From Caldilineaceae bacterium bin34 (GTDB lineage Bacteria; Chloroflexota; Anaerolineae; Caldilineales; Caldilineaceae), in contig MPMO01000001.1 in NCBI GenBank assembly GCA_002238555.1, positions 62,001 through 126,000 on the forward strand: DNA of 64,000 bases, written 5' to 3'. The position numbers and the translations under genes were made by a program. Below, in pieces: positions 17,314 through 26,849 of the stretch. Each line of letters begins with the position of its first letter. Within the stretch, counting starts at the first letter, position 1. The notes under the pieces are model-generated. The model did no database searches and had not been told where the DNA came from. It saw only the letters and a list, made by a program, of their open reading frames with translations.

Positions 17314-18054
17314 TTGATCAAGGCGTTGGTGTTCGACGTCTTCGGCACCCTGGTGGATTGGCACACGGGTGTGCGCCAAGCCGGGGAGCTGGCCGGGCGC
17401 AGCGTTGCATCCGAACGGGATTGGAGCCAGTTCGCCTTGGACTGGCGTGCGGGTTACGGCCCGGCCATGGCAGCCGTCAACGACGGACGAGCGTCATGGC
17501 GAACGATCGATGACATCCACCGGGCCATCCTGGACGGATTGTTGGCCGGTTATGGCTTGGAAACACTGACGGAAGCCGACAGACAGAAGCTCAACAAGGT
17601 TTGGCATCGGCTTCCGGCCTGGCCCGATGTCGACGAGGGCCTGAACCTGCTGCGCCGGAATCATTTGCTGGCACCGCTGTCCAACGGCAATGTTTCGCTG
17701 CTAATCGGCCTGGCGCGCGCCAACGGCTGGCATTGGGATTGCGTTCTGTCCAGTGAACTGGCCGGGAAGTACAAGCCTGACCCGTCGGTCTACCGGACAG
17801 CGGCCAAACTGCTGGATTTGCATTCGTCCGAGATCATGATGGTGGCGGCCCATGACGGAGACTTGCGGGCTGCCGCCGCCACCGGCATGGCCACGGCGTG
17901 GATTCACCGGCCGCTGGAATTCGGACCGGTCGCTCCGCCTCCGAAGTTCGATGACGTGTCACCAACAATCGCTGCGGACCTGGTTGCACCCGACTTGACC
18001 ACCTTGTCCCGGCAACTGGCCGACTTCGACGGCCCCAACATCGCCGCCGACTAA
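17314..18054 (+). CDS. haloacid dehalogenase, type II (HAD superfamily)
   Basis: A 246-residue HAD hydrolase from a TTG start with GGAG seven bases upstream. Asp8 in FDVFGTLVD is the nucleophile; Ser in PLSNGN, Lys in GKYKPDPSVYR and Asp in AAHDGDL complete motifs II-IV. The motifs and length match the L-2-haloacid dehalogenase/type II group, though many members act on other C-halogen or phosphate esters. It is the last gene of the FAH-PhyH-HAD group and converges on the Asp-box gene across a GC hairpin. Confidence 0.85.
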   Translation: MIKALVFDVFGTLVDWHTGVRQAGELAGRSVASERDWSQFALDWRAGYGPAMAAVNDGRASWRTIDDIHRAILDGLLAGYGLETLTEADRQKLNKVWHRLPAWPDVDEGLNLLRRNHLLAPLSNGNVSLLIGLARANGWHWDCVLSSELAGKYKPDPSVYRTAAKLLDLHSSEIMMVAAHDGDLRAAAATGMATAWIHRPLEFGPVAPPPKFDDVSPTIAADLVAPDLTTLSRQLADFDGPNIAAD

Positions 18055-18059
18055 CGGAT

Positions 18060-18081
18060 CCGGGCCGGGGCCGCGGCCCGG
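18060..18081. terminator. GC-rich hairpin between convergent genes
   Basis: A 7-bp inverted repeat (CCGGGCC / GGCCCGG) with an 8-base loop lies between convergent HAD and Asp-box genes. There is no T tract on either side, so a true intrinsic terminator is uncertain; it could act bidirectionally or be chance in GC-rich DNA. Confidence 0.35.
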
Positions 18082-18100
18082 TTCCACAACCAGACCGAAC

Positions 18101-19690
18101 TCAGGCAATGTCCTCCGGATCAATGTAGGCGGCCACAAGATGTGAATTGCCGCCGGTGTCGCCGTAGTTGGTGTAGTCGGTGAAGTAAATCCTGCCGTCG
18201 TCCAGCAGCAGCCAGGACGAGTAGCCGTGGTCGGGACCCGGCTTCTGGTCCGGATGGTTGCCGTGAATCTGAATCATCCGCTCCCGCTGGTAGTGATCCG
18301 GCAGCAGGCCGGATGATGCCTCCCACGACCAATCGAAGTCGTCCAGCGTTCGATTGCGAATGGAGCAGGATACCCTGGACCACCAACTGCGCCCGCCCAC
18401 ATCGGCCTGGCCCCAAGCCGTGTACCCCGACAGGTTGCCCGATCGGATTGCATTGCCTACCGGTTTGGGTTCCCTGAAGATACACATGTTGATGACCGTC
18501 TCGCCATCCACCTTGACCTGCAGCCAGCCGCGCCGGTGGTGGAGCTCGAGATCCCGGGGCCGGGTCATGTCGACCGGGTGCATGAAGTCGTGCCCCGGAC
18601 GCGTCCGCACGCCGTTGGGACCGATCTGAAGGACGACCCCCAGCTGGGATATCGACATGAACGAATTCGGCGTGGACGGGCCGCCCTCAACCCGCACGCG
18701 GGCCGCGAACCTCACTTCACTGAAGGCATTCTCGGGCGGCAGCAGGCAGTAACGGGCCTCATGGCCGGGCAGGTTCCGAATCTCCAGCTCGCCATCTGCC
18801 AATTGCGCCTGGTACTTGCGTCTGGGCCCTCCAATCTGGTAGCCGAGTTCGGACTTCAAGTCGCCGCACCAGCCGTAGGTGCCCAGCGGCCCGTTCATGT
18901 GGCGACCGGTCACAAACACCCTTCCGTCCGGGAGCTGCTTGCCATAGGGTCGGTCCAGGGCGAAGGGACACATGGCCGGCTTGGACCAGCTGTGGCCGTT
19001 ATCCTCCGAAAAGGACACGAAACTGGGGGTGCCGGCATGATGGTTCTCCCGCAGGATGCAAGCCAGCAACCGACCCTCGTCCATGATGACGATGCCGCCC
19101 TCGCAATAGCGGTAGTGCCCGTCGTGGGCCACTACGGCGCGTCGTTGCCAGGTGTTGCCACCATCCCCGGAAACCGTCAGGATTTCGCCCAGCTCCTGCG
19201 TTTCGCCAAACATGACGTGGGTTCCAACCCCGAGGGTTCCATCCGGGAGATCCAGGATTCGATCCGGCTCGAAGCCCAGGATGGAGGGCTCCTGAGGACT
19301 GCTCCATGTATGGCCCTCGTCCTCACTCCACCAAATCCAGTTGCCGGTGGGCTGGTCCTCGTGGAAGAAGGAATGATCGTCGTGATCGCAAATGGCCGCC
19401 AAGCGGCCATCCGCCAACTGGCTGAGACGCGGAGTGACCAGGCGGTGGTCGCCGACCGCCATCACCGCCCGGTCCACCTCGGCGCGCTTGTTCCAGGTCC
19501 GGCCGCGGTCCTCGCTGGCCAGAATCGTGATGACCTGGTCGGTCTGGGACCAATGGGCATCGGTGTCCGAATAAATCAGGAGGAACGCGCCGGACGGCGT
19601 TTCGACGATATCGGGATTCTTGGTAAACCGTCCCGGGCTGCGCCAGATGTCGAACACCTTGTGGGCCACCGAGCGGGGATGAATGTGCAT
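18101..19690 (-). CDS. Asp-box (BNR) repeat protein, sialidase-like fold, copy 1
   Basis: A protein of about 529 residues, taking the ATG that has AAAGG five bases upstream; a GTG two codons earlier is possible. Four Asp boxes (SEDRGRTW, SEDEGHTW, SGDGGNTW, SEDNGHSW) are spaced about 50 residues apart, as in six-bladed sialidase propellers. The second half adds a beta-sandwich-like region before a final propeller-like stretch (YSSWLLLDDGRIYFTDY). No signal peptide is visible, so it may be cytoplasmic. True sialidase activity is not shown; related proteins in marine bacteria are glycosidases of unknown substrate. It is last in the sulfatase-MR/MLE-cupin-Gfo-BNR-PhyH run. Confidence 0.7.
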   Translation of the reverse strand: MHIHPRSVAHKVFDIWRSPGRFTKNPDIVETPSGAFLLIYSDTDAHWSQTDQVITILASEDRGRTWNKRAEVDRAVMAVGDHRLVTPRLSQLADGRLAAICDHDDHSFFHEDQPTGNWIWWSEDEGHTWSSPQEPSILGFEPDRILDLPDGTLGVGTHVMFGETQELGEILTVSGDGGNTWQRRAVVAHDGHYRYCEGGIVIMDEGRLLACILRENHHAGTPSFVSFSEDNGHSWSKPAMCPFALDRPYGKQLPDGRVFVTGRHMNGPLGTYGWCGDLKSELGYQIGGPRRKYQAQLADGELEIRNLPGHEARYCLLPPENAFSEVRFAARVRVEGGPSTPNSFMSISQLGVVLQIGPNGVRTRPGHDFMHPVDMTRPRDLELHHRRGWLQVKVDGETVINMCIFREPKPVGNAIRSGNLSGYTAWGQADVGGRSWWSRVSCSIRNRTLDDFDWSWEASSGLLPDHYQRERMIQIHGNHPDQKPGPDHGYSSWLLLDDGRIYFTDYTNYGDTGGNSHLVAAYIDPEDIA

Positions 19691-19756
19691 GGGCACCTTT
19701 CCTAACAGGAGCTAATCAATAATGTCTGGTTTCCCGGCTGGGAGCCGGCTTGGGAG

Positions 19757-20647
19757 TCAGGCGAAGGCCGCCGCCGCCGATTTGGTCAAACCGCTGTCCT
19801 TCGCCACAAGTTCCGCGCGCCACTCGTCCCAGGTCGGACGCCTGGCCGCCCCGGCCAGTGGAATCCGGGCGCGATTGGGAGCCAGCTTGTTCTGCATGAA
19901 CATCTCGCTGGCGACTACCTGTTCCGACAGTTCGTGCTCGTCCAGGGTGCGCGAATACCGGATGTCGATGCTCCACCGTACGGCGTCCGTGAGATTGAGC
20001 GTGCTCTTGTGGAAGGTCAGGTTCGAAAAGAGGAAGATGTCGCCCTTGCGCATGGGCAGCGGCAAGGGCGTGCCCATGGAATCGATGTCGCGGTTGGTGC
20101 GCATGTTCATGTCCGCGCCGCGCTGGCCGTGCAGAAGGCCCCAGGTCTGGCTGCCCGGCATGACCTGCAGGCAACCATTCCGCTCATCGACATCGACCAG
20201 TGGAATCCAGACCGTGACGATCAGGGCATGCTGGCTGTCCGCGCCGTAATACTGGCTGTCCTGGTGCCAGGGAAACGCGGTGTACTTACTGTTGGGAAAC
20301 TTGGGTCGCACATGGTAGTCGCCGTTGAAGCCAAAGCCGGGCCCCAGGATCGGCATCAGCGCACGGGTAATGCCGGGGTGGCAGATGACGTCGTACAACC
20401 CCTCCCCCATCGCGATGTTGTTCCAGCTGCGCAACCGCTCCTCGGTGCCTCGGTTCAGGGCCACCAGACGATCCGGAAACGGCAGATCCTCGTGCATGTC
20501 GCTGATTTCGCCCTTGGCCCGCAGGCTTTGGGCGTATTCGTCGATGGCTGCCTCGATATGCGCAATCAACGGATCCAGATCCGCGGGTGGCACGGCATTC
20601 CGGACCAGCAGGCAGCCATCGCGTTCGAAATCGAATTGTGTATCCAT
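19757..20647 (-). CDS. phytanoyl-CoA dioxygenase (PhyH) family protein, paralogue 3
   Basis: A 296-residue Fe(II)/2-oxoglutarate oxygenase. His128 and Asp130 (PWHQDSQYYG), His213 (FHKSTLN) and Arg224 are the expected ligands. The ATG six bases after GAGGTG is preferred to the GTG that lies inside that ribosome site. It is sandwiched between two Asp-box genes, only ten bases after one of them, so it is almost certainly cotranscribed and probably acts on the same class of substrate. Confidence 0.85.
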   Translation of the reverse strand: MDTQFDFERDGCLLVRNAVPPADLDPLIAHIEAAIDEYAQSLRAKGEISDMHEDLPFPDRLVALNRGTEERLRSWNNIAMGEGLYDVICHPGITRALMPILGPGFGFNGDYHVRPKFPNSKYTAFPWHQDSQYYGADSQHALIVTVWIPLVDVDERNGCLQVMPGSQTWGLLHGQRGADMNMRTNRDIDSMGTPLPLPMRKGDIFLFSNLTFHKSTLNLTDAVRWSIDIRYSRTLDEHELSEQVVASEMFMQNKLAPNRARIPLAGAARRPTWDEWRAELVAKDSGLTKSAAAAFA

Positions 20648-20657
20648 GGCGGGCACC

Positions 20658-21890
20658 TCAGACCCCCAGATCGCGTTTTGTGGGCAGGTGGTTCAGGTCG
20701 GATTGCCGGATTTGCATGTGCAGGACACGTTGCCAGGACTGGGACATGAACAGATTCAATACGCCGTCGTCGGCAAACCCGTCGACGTAGGAACACTGGT
20801 AGTTGCGAAACGGTGAACCCAGGTCGGTTTGCCGGGCCATTGTGCACAGGAACCCGGGCTCGCTCCAGGAGCGGCCCCAATCCGTTGACAGGGATGCCCA
20901 CAACTGTCCCCGATCGTACATCCCATCCATCATGCCGGCCAGACCCACATATTGGCCCTGAGTGTGGACATTGTGATGGAGGCTGACCCAGGTTCCACCG
21001 TTGGACAGGGGGAACAGCATGGGCGGTGCATCCGGATGCACCATGGATGTCGGCTTGGGATCGGACCAGGTCCTGCCATCATCCCGGCTGCGCAGGTCCC
21101 AGAGACGACCTGTGGGCGTACGGGCCAGCAAATACACCTCGTCGCCCTCCGCAGCCAGGGGGCGACCCTCGTCCATGCGGCCCATGGGCGGTGCATGCCA
21201 ACCCCCGTGCCGTACATCCGGCAACAAGTCCCAGGTATCGCCGCGATCCTCGGACCGCAGAACATACTGCCTGGTGATAAGCGGATTGTAGCTCCAGTCG
21301 CCCTCGTGGCTCCCCACCAGCCAGGTGCCGCGCGCGGTCTCCGTCATGCGCATGACGGACATGCCGCGGAACCCGGGATCGTTCGCCGGGCGTATGAGCC
21401 TGACCTCGGACCAGGCATGGCCATGGTCGTCGGAGTAGCGGTATCCGATGGGCGCATTCTCCTGCAGACCGCGTTCCCGTGTCCACATGCCCGGAATCGG
21501 CTGCGTCCCAAACGCGTACACCCGTTCGGAACCGGCCGGATGCAGGGGAATGAACCCATGCTGGCTGTAGTTTATGTCAAATGCCGGCACCGGCCCTTCC
21601 CAAGTGTGTCCCCGATCCCGGGATCGGTAGGCCAGCATGTCGTTGTCCTTTTCGTGGGTCCGGCCGTAGTGGTTGCCGTCCGGAAACATCAACAGGTAGT
21701 CCCCGTTGGCCATGCGCGTGCCCCTGGATTCGAACAGGCCCTTTTCGGGATCGCGGGCATTGTGGACCACTTGGCCCGAGAGTCCCGGGACACACGCCAG
21801 GCCCAGGCACGGGTCCAACTGCAGGCCTGCCGGCAGCGCGGCGGATTCAACGGTCCCGGTCGCGATGCGAACCTGCTCCAGCAACGGCAT
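20658..21890 (-). CDS. Asp-box (BNR) repeat protein, sialidase-like fold, copy 2
   Basis: A 410-residue propeller protein with Asp-box-type motifs (SRDRGHTW, SDDHGHAW, SEDRGDTW, SRDDGRTW and a late TDWGRSW). GGAGG seven bases before the ATG sets the start. It shares the repeat pattern but not the length of the 529-residue protein two genes downstream, so they are diverged paralogues rather than a recent duplication. No signal sequence is evident. Family members include sialidases and other glycoside hydrolases or sugar-binding propellers; the catalytic arginine triad cannot be assigned by eye. Confidence 0.7.
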   Translation of the reverse strand: MPLLEQVRIATGTVESAALPAGLQLDPCLGLACVPGLSGQVVHNARDPEKGLFESRGTRMANGDYLLMFPDGNHYGRTHEKDNDMLAYRSRDRGHTWEGPVPAFDINYSQHGFIPLHPAGSERVYAFGTQPIPGMWTRERGLQENAPIGYRYSDDHGHAWSEVRLIRPANDPGFRGMSVMRMTETARGTWLVGSHEGDWSYNPLITRQYVLRSEDRGDTWDLLPDVRHGGWHAPPMGRMDEGRPLAAEGDEVYLLARTPTGRLWDLRSRDDGRTWSDPKPTSMVHPDAPPMLFPLSNGGTWVSLHHNVHTQGQYVGLAGMMDGMYDRGQLWASLSTDWGRSWSEPGFLCTMARQTDLGSPFRNYQCSYVDGFADDGVLNLFMSQSWQRVLHMQIRQSDLNHLPTKRDLGV

Positions 21891-21927
21891 GCGCACACCT
21901 CCGGTGGACGAATTCAAGGCGTCCGGC

Positions 21928-23004
21928 TCAGCCGATCCCCAAGTGAGACTTGATCAGATTGATGATGAAACCGACATCGTGATGCACCTCGGACAGGGGC
22001 GTACGGCACTCCCGGCCTTCCCTGATGCAGCCGTGAAACGCCTGCATCTCGCGGATGAAGGCACTGGCCCAGTCGATGGCGGGGGTCCGCGCCACCGTCA
22101 TGCCACTGGCATCAATCTCCTGCACCGTCACTTCGGACAACTGACCCCGCGAAAAGCCCGTGGGGTACCTGAGCGTGACGCGCTTGTCGTCGGCGCACAC
22201 CTCCAGGGTCTCCTTGAAGTCCCACAGATCCGGCAGATCGATCCAGGTGCCGTTGCACCGGGCCCCGTTCGCGTACTCCACTTGGAAGGTCACCGCCCGC
22301 CCCTTCTGCCAAATGTCCACATTGTGGATTTTGGTCGGCACACCCATGATGTGACGCAGGCCGTACAGGTCGTGGATCATGCTTCCGGACAGCAGGAAGA
22401 AAGCCCGTGCCACGTCGTCCGGGAGGGTGGTGCCGAAACCGTGGACCAACGCAGCCTGGCGCGCGGCACCGGTTCTGTCGATGACAGCCGCCGGCACGTC
22501 GTCGAAGCGCTGGACATCGAACTGGGCCAGATGCAGATCGTTGGTCGGGTGCAGGTGATGGATTTGCACGAAGCGCACATCCATGTCCGCGGCTTCCGCA
22601 GCCACAACTTCGAACGCCGGGTCGTAGACCTTCATGTAGCCTGCCTGGCCGACCACTCCGGCCCGTTCCTGGGCCGACACCATGGCCGAGATTTCGTCCA
22701 GGTTGAAGCAGACTGGCTTCTCCACAAAAACGTGTTTGCCGGCAGCCAGCGCCTGCAGCACGTAGTCCGTCTTGGGGTCGGTTTGGCAGAACACCACCGC
22801 CTCGATGTCCGACGCCAGGAAGGCAGCATAGTCGGTGAAGTGGGCGGGAACATCGAAGCGGGCGGCGACATGGGCCGCCGCCTGGGCGGAAACGTCGCAA
22901 ACCGAATTGAGGTCGTAGAGGTGCCAAAGCTCCTTGAGATTGGGTGCGTGGTGGACCTGGGCGATGGCGCCGCAGCCCACGATTCCGATGCGTACGTTGT
23001 CCAT
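21928..23004 (-). CDS. Gfo/Idh/MocA family oxidoreductase
   Basis: A 358-residue NAD(P)-dependent oxidoreductase with the Rossmann motif GCGAIA at 11-16 and the hallmark EKP in HVFVEKPVC near residue 93. GGAGG lies nine bases before the ATG. It is located between a cupin gene and the Asp-box/PhyH genes in one minus-strand unit. Oxidation of a sugar or amino-sugar released by the neighbouring hydrolases is the simplest role (inference); glycosidase activity of the NAD-dependent GH109 type is an alternative. Confidence 0.85.
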   Translation of the reverse strand: MDNVRIGIVGCGAIAQVHHAPNLKELWHLYDLNSVCDVSAQAAAHVAARFDVPAHFTDYAAFLASDIEAVVFCQTDPKTDYVLQALAAGKHVFVEKPVCFNLDEISAMVSAQERAGVVGQAGYMKVYDPAFEVVAAEAADMDVRFVQIHHLHPTNDLHLAQFDVQRFDDVPAAVIDRTGAARQAALVHGFGTTLPDDVARAFFLLSGSMIHDLYGLRHIMGVPTKIHNVDIWQKGRAVTFQVEYANGARCNGTWIDLPDLWDFKETLEVCADDKRVTLRYPTGFSRGQLSEVTVQEIDASGMTVARTPAIDWASAFIREMQAFHGCIREGRECRTPLSEVHHDVGFIINLIKSHLGIG

Positions 23005-23046
23005 TGGGGGCGGCCTCCGGGGCTGCTGCGGGATTGGACCTGCCGA

Positions 23047-23649
23047 TCAGTCGTCTGCACGCGGGGCCAGTTCGTTCCAAACCTCGTCCAGCCGCGCCAC
23101 CTGCCGGTGCAAGTCGCGCATCACCACCCAGATGTTTTCCCGGTTGTAATGGTCGAAGAAAGTGGTCTGACCGACAGCTCTGGAAAGCTTGAAGGTCGCG
23201 TCCTGAACGGCGTTGTTGGCCTCCACCATGCGGTTGAGCAATGCGTCCTCGTCCACGGACTCGTCAACCTCGACATCGTAGCTGGCGTTGGGGGAGAAAC
23301 GGGATGGTTTGCGCGTGCCGTCCTCGTTCCAGAACGTATGGGTGGGCTGGACGTGCGGCGTGACCGACAGATACATGATCATCGGCTCGTCGCCGACAAC
23401 CCTAACCTGATGCCACTGGTCCACCAGGGCCACACAGAGCTGGCCGGGATCCAGCACCTCGGTTTCACCGTCGATTGTGAACTCGCACCGCCCGGAGAGA
23501 ATCAGAAAGATTTCGTGTCCCAGATCATGTGTGTGTCCCTGTGCCTCGGTGCCCGGTTCCATTCTCAGGAACCGCGACCTAATCTGGGGGGTGACCAGCA
23601 TGTTGGTGATGTGTTCCGGGTTGCGGAAGTCGTAGACAGGAAAGCCCAT
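23047..23649 (-). CDS. cupin-domain protein
   Basis: A 200-residue protein with one N-terminal cupin. Motif 1 carries HTHDLGHEIFLILSG and motif 2 carries the terminal histidine in DQWHQVR. The C-terminal 80 residues are helical and lack a recognised domain. AAGGAA stands about ten bases before the ATG. Cupins of this size are metal-dependent isomerases, dioxygenases or sugar-acid-binding proteins. It precedes the Gfo/Idh gene by 42 bases and is part of the sulfatase/Asp-box run. Confidence 0.75.
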   Translation of the reverse strand: MGFPVYDFRNPEHITNMLVTPQIRSRFLRMEPGTEAQGHTHDLGHEIFLILSGRCEFTIDGETEVLDPGQLCVALVDQWHQVRVVGDEPMIMYLSVTPHVQPTHTFWNEDGTRKPSRFSPNASYDVEVDESVDEDALLNRMVEANNAVQDATFKLSRAVGQTTFFDHYNRENIWVVMRDLHRQVARLDEVWNELAPRADD

Positions 23650-23878
23650 GGCGCGGCGATTCCTTTATTTTGGGGAAACGGGAAAGGTGCCCGGAACGCA
23701 TTCCGGACACCGAATCATAACCCGGCGGTTGGACCGTCCGATTCCGAATGCCCATAAACCACGGGCGGCGGATGCGACTGGTCGCAGGCCGTTGATGGCC
23801 AAGTTCCCGGACCTTGCCGTGGCGGGGCCAACACTGCCGCCGACCCCACCGACTCCAACGCCGTCCGGGCGACCCGGA

Positions 23879-25036
23879 TCAGTTGAAGTCCGCACGTTTC
23901 GGCGAGGCGGACAGCCATCGCGTGCGGTGGGCGCGGGACCGAACGTAGTGTCGGGTGCGCGGAGAGGCGATGTTGCCGGAGGACGGATAGTGGGCGATGG
24001 CCTCTGGAACTATATCTACGCCAAGCCCGGGCCGGTCCGGAACCACGATGTGGCCGGCCCGAATCTCCGGCTGCGGCTCCATCACCTCGTACCGCTGCGG
24101 CACATCGTCCTCCAGGTGTTCCAAAATGAGGAAGTTGGGCAGAGTTGCGCACAAGTGCACCGCAGCCATTTCGGCCACAGGGCCGAGCGATCCGTCGTGC
24201 GGCGCAAACATCACGAAGTGGGTTTCGGCCAGTGCGGCAATCTTGCGCATTGCGTTCAGGCCTCCGGCACGTCCCGTGTCCGGTTGCACCACGTCGATGA
24301 TGTGGTCTTCGATCAGCTGCTGCACACCCCAGGTCCAGGCATGCCTCTCGCCCGCCGCGATGGGCAGGTTCACGTTCCTGGCCACTTCCGCGATGGCGCC
24401 GGGAATGTCCGGCGCCACCGGATCCTCATAGAACAGGAGGTCGAACTCCTCCAGGGCCTTGCCCAGTCGGATGGCATCCGGCACCGTCAACCAGGGCGGT
24501 CCATGCACATCCGCCATCAGGTCGATTTCATCCGGGAGTTCATCGCGCAACGTTCGGATTTTCCCCAGGGGTTCGGTGACTCCGCCCGTCTTGAAGGCGT
24601 CAAATCCCCTTTCCATGTAGCGCAGGCACTGGTCCGGGGTATGGGCATGGGTATAGAGGCGCAACGTGTCATGCACCTTTCCGCCGAGAAGGTTCCAAAC
24701 CGGTGTGTCCAGCGCCTTGCCCTTGATGTCCCAAAGGGCCATCTCAATCCCCGTGATGGCGCCGGCGCCCACCACGCCCGTCATGCCGTGTCCCATCATC
24801 GCCACCTGCAGCTGCTGGACAATGGATTCGATGTGGAACGGATCCTGGCCAACGACCAGCGGCGTCAGGTCCCGGATGGCCGTTTCCACGACCCGGGGCC
24901 AACCACTGCTTTCGCCGACACCGTACAGGCCTTCGTCGGTATGAACCCGGACAAACAGCCAGTTGCGGGCACCCCAACCTCCACTGTCAGGAACACCGGC
25001 ATGCATCAGGAACGTGTCAATGGACGTGATTTTCAT
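23879..25036 (-). CDS. mandelate racemase/muconate lactonizing enzyme (enolase superfamily), paralogue 2
   Basis: A 385-residue acid-sugar dehydratase-like protein. Lys149, Asp176 (ADVHG), Glu204 (FYEDP), Glu230 (AAGE) and His280 (FAPHD) occupy the catalytic positions. The ADVHG box, with histidine two residues after the metal Asp, resembles galactonate/gluconate dehydratases. The start is the ATG after GGAGTG; longer in-frame extension to 25312 lacks family similarity. The C-terminus runs about 35 residues beyond the usual end and is Arg-rich. It is cotranscribed with the sulfatase upstream, suggesting that a desulfated sugar acid is the substrate (inference). Confidence 0.85.
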   Translation of the reverse strand: MKITSIDTFLMHAGVPDSGGWGARNWLFVRVHTDEGLYGVGESSGWPRVVETAIRDLTPLVVGQDPFHIESIVQQLQVAMMGHGMTGVVGAGAITGIEMALWDIKGKALDTPVWNLLGGKVHDTLRLYTHAHTPDQCLRYMERGFDAFKTGGVTEPLGKIRTLRDELPDEIDLMADVHGPPWLTVPDAIRLGKALEEFDLLFYEDPVAPDIPGAIAEVARNVNLPIAAGERHAWTWGVQQLIEDHIIDVVQPDTGRAGGLNAMRKIAALAETHFVMFAPHDGSLGPVAEMAAVHLCATLPNFLILEHLEDDVPQRYEVMEPQPEIRAGHIVVPDRPGLGVDIVPEAIAHYPSSGNIASPRTRHYVRSRAHRTRWLSASPKRADFN

Positions 25037-25370
25037 GGGCAATTTCACTCCGTTGTAGAAGTTGCGGGTTGGGTGCCGCGTCGGTTCATCACCTCTGCAT
25101 CGCCGGGGACCGATGTTTGCGAGGCTCCATGCTGGATGCATCCGGTTCGCGGTTTGTTTGCAGGCCACCCGAGCCAAGGCCACCGGGTGCCGGGCCTTGG
25201 CCAACCACCAATCAGGTTTGGGCCATGTACACGTTCCCCCGCACGTCGGCTGCCACCCTCGGGGATTCCGGCCGTGCCCGACTACTTGAACTCGGCAGGC
25301 CAACAGGGCCACCGCGCCCGGAGTCCCGGATCAGTCCGTCGGGAGGATGACTTGAGGACCGTCAAGCGTG
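25037..25370. other. 334-base spacer, nothing recognised
   Basis: The gap lies between two minus-strand genes. The open frames crossing it are extensions of neighbours or antisense readings without family similarity. No terminator with a T tract and no clear promoter were found, so readthrough from the sulfatase gene into the MR/MLE gene is likely. Confidence 0.4.
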
Positions 25371-26849
25371 CTATGGCATGCCAACGCGGTCGCCACTGGC
25401 ATCGCGCGGTGGCGCCGGCCAATGAATGCCCCGCTGCCCGGACAGATCCCTGTTGGGAACGTCCGCGAAATCCGGTGCGGGCATGCCCACAAGTTCCCCG
25501 TCCACAACCCAATCGAGATCCGGTCCGTACAACTCGGCGACCAGGAGCCTTGTCATCCGTTCCAAGTCGTCGGCATGGGCGGAGAGGGAAGCCAGGTCCC
25601 GTTGCTCGGCAGGATCGGCGTCCACATCGAACAACTGGCGACGGTGGCCCCAGGGGTAGTAGATCAGCTTCAGCGAACCCTGTCGGATCATGCGGCTCGA
25701 CTTGGGCCCCTCGCCACACTCTCCGTACAGATGGCTGCGGCATTCGGCGCCGAACATGGATCGGCCCTCCACATGGTCGGGGATTTCCAATCCGGCCATG
25801 TCCAGCAGCGTCGGCATGACATCCTGCCAACCCACCAGCCGGTCGGACACCGTGCCGGCGGTTGCCGCGGCCTGTTCGCGCGTGCCCTGGACGAGCATGG
25901 GCACATTCGCCGAGGCTTCGTAGTAGACGCGCTTGGCCCACAAGCCATGGTCGCCCAGCATGTCGCCGTGGTCGGAGGTGAACATGATGATCGTGTTGTC
26001 CAGCAAACGTTCCTCGCGCAGGGTGCCTATCACAAGGCGCATCTGGTGGTCAATGTGCGTGCACAGGGCATAAAACGCCCTGCGGATTCGGGCAATCTCG
26101 CCCGGAGGCATGTGCTGCCACTTGGATCGGATCACCCTCAGGAGGTAGGGCAGGCTGTCCGGATCGCCGCTCCAGTCCCCCGTGCACGCATCGTCCATGT
26201 CGAGGTCCCGGTACAGATCCAGATATGCCTCGAGGGGCACCAGCGGCGGATGGGGATGCACGTAGGACAGATACCAGAAGGCCGGCCTGGTCGGATCGCG
26301 CCGCTTGATCTGCCGGCACATGGTCCGGGTAATCCAGTTCGTGGTGTGGTGGGTTTCGGGCAGGTGCCACGGCCTGAAGGTGTACTCGTTGTTGCTCATG
26401 CCGTGGGCATAGCCCTGGCCGGCCTGTCCCTGATCCCCCAGCCAAAGATCGTAGTCGTCGACCGCGCCCAATATGGGACGGCCCTCCTCCACCAGCATCA
26501 CGTCGTCGAAACCGATCCGATCCCGCTGCGGGTACACATGGAGCTTGCCCACGGCCTGGGCCTGGTAGCCGTTGTCGCGGAAGGTTTGGGCCAGGGTCGG
26601 GAAAGCCGGCATGGGCTCCAACACCTTGAATTCACGATCGCCGTGGGCACGCGTCGACATGCCGGTCATCAGCGTTCGCCGCGCCGGTATGCAGACGGGA
26701 CACTCGCTATAGGCGTTGGTGAACCGAACCCCGCTGCGCGCCAGGGTGTCCAGTGTGGGAGTCCGGATCACAGGGTGTCCGGCCGCGCCCAGCAACCGGG
26801 CAGGCCAGTGGTCGGTGCAAATCAGCAGCACATTGGGTTGGCTGGACAC
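25371..26849 (-). CDS. sulfatase (type I, formylglycine-dependent)
   Basis: A 492-residue sulfatase from a GTG start with CAGG eight bases upstream. Metal-binding CTDHW replaces the usual DD at residues 11-15. The formylglycine motif is intact as Cys53-Ile-Pro-Ala-Arg57 followed by RTLMTG, and FTSDHGDMLGDHG provides the C-terminal metal ligands. YLSYVHPHPPLVP gives further active-site histidines. No signal peptide is visible, so it may act in the cytoplasm on imported sulfated sugars or choline-sulfate-like esters. An anaerobic or FGE-type maturase must exist elsewhere. It is the first gene of the seven-gene run and divergent from the lactonase. Confidence 0.88.
   Translation of the reverse strand: MSSQPNVLLICTDHWPARLLGAAGHPVIRTPTLDTLARSGVRFTNAYSECPVCIPARRTLMTGMSTRAHGDREFKVLEPMPAFPTLAQTFRDNGYQAQAVGKLHVYPQRDRIGFDDVMLVEEGRPILGAVDDYDLWLGDQGQAGQGYAHGMSNNEYTFRPWHLPETHHTTNWITRTMCRQIKRRDPTRPAFWYLSYVHPHPPLVPLEAYLDLYRDLDMDDACTGDWSGDPDSLPYLLRVIRSKWQHMPPGEIARIRRAFYALCTHIDHQMRLVIGTLREERLLDNTIIMFTSDHGDMLGDHGLWAKRVYYEASANVPMLVQGTREQAAATAGTVSDRLVGWQDVMPTLLDMAGLEIPDHVEGRSMFGAECRSHLYGECGEGPKSSRMIRQGSLKLIYYPWGHRRQLFDVDADPAEQRDLASLSAHADDLERMTRLLVAELYGPDLDWVVDGELVGMPAPDFADVPNRDLSGQRGIHWPAPPRDASGDRVGMP

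Noticed and set aside
18101..21890. Calling both Asp-box proteins true sialidases
   Set aside because: Asp boxes define the fold only; the arginine triad and Tyr/Glu nucleophile pair could not be assigned and no sialic-acid genes are nearby.
21706..25819. Very long plus-strand open frames of about 680 and 720 codons antisense to the Gfo/Idh, cupin and MR/MLE genes
   Set aside because: They are Arg/Gly/His-rich mirror readings of GC-rich genes, have no ribosome sites or family motifs, and the minus-strand genes are clearly real.
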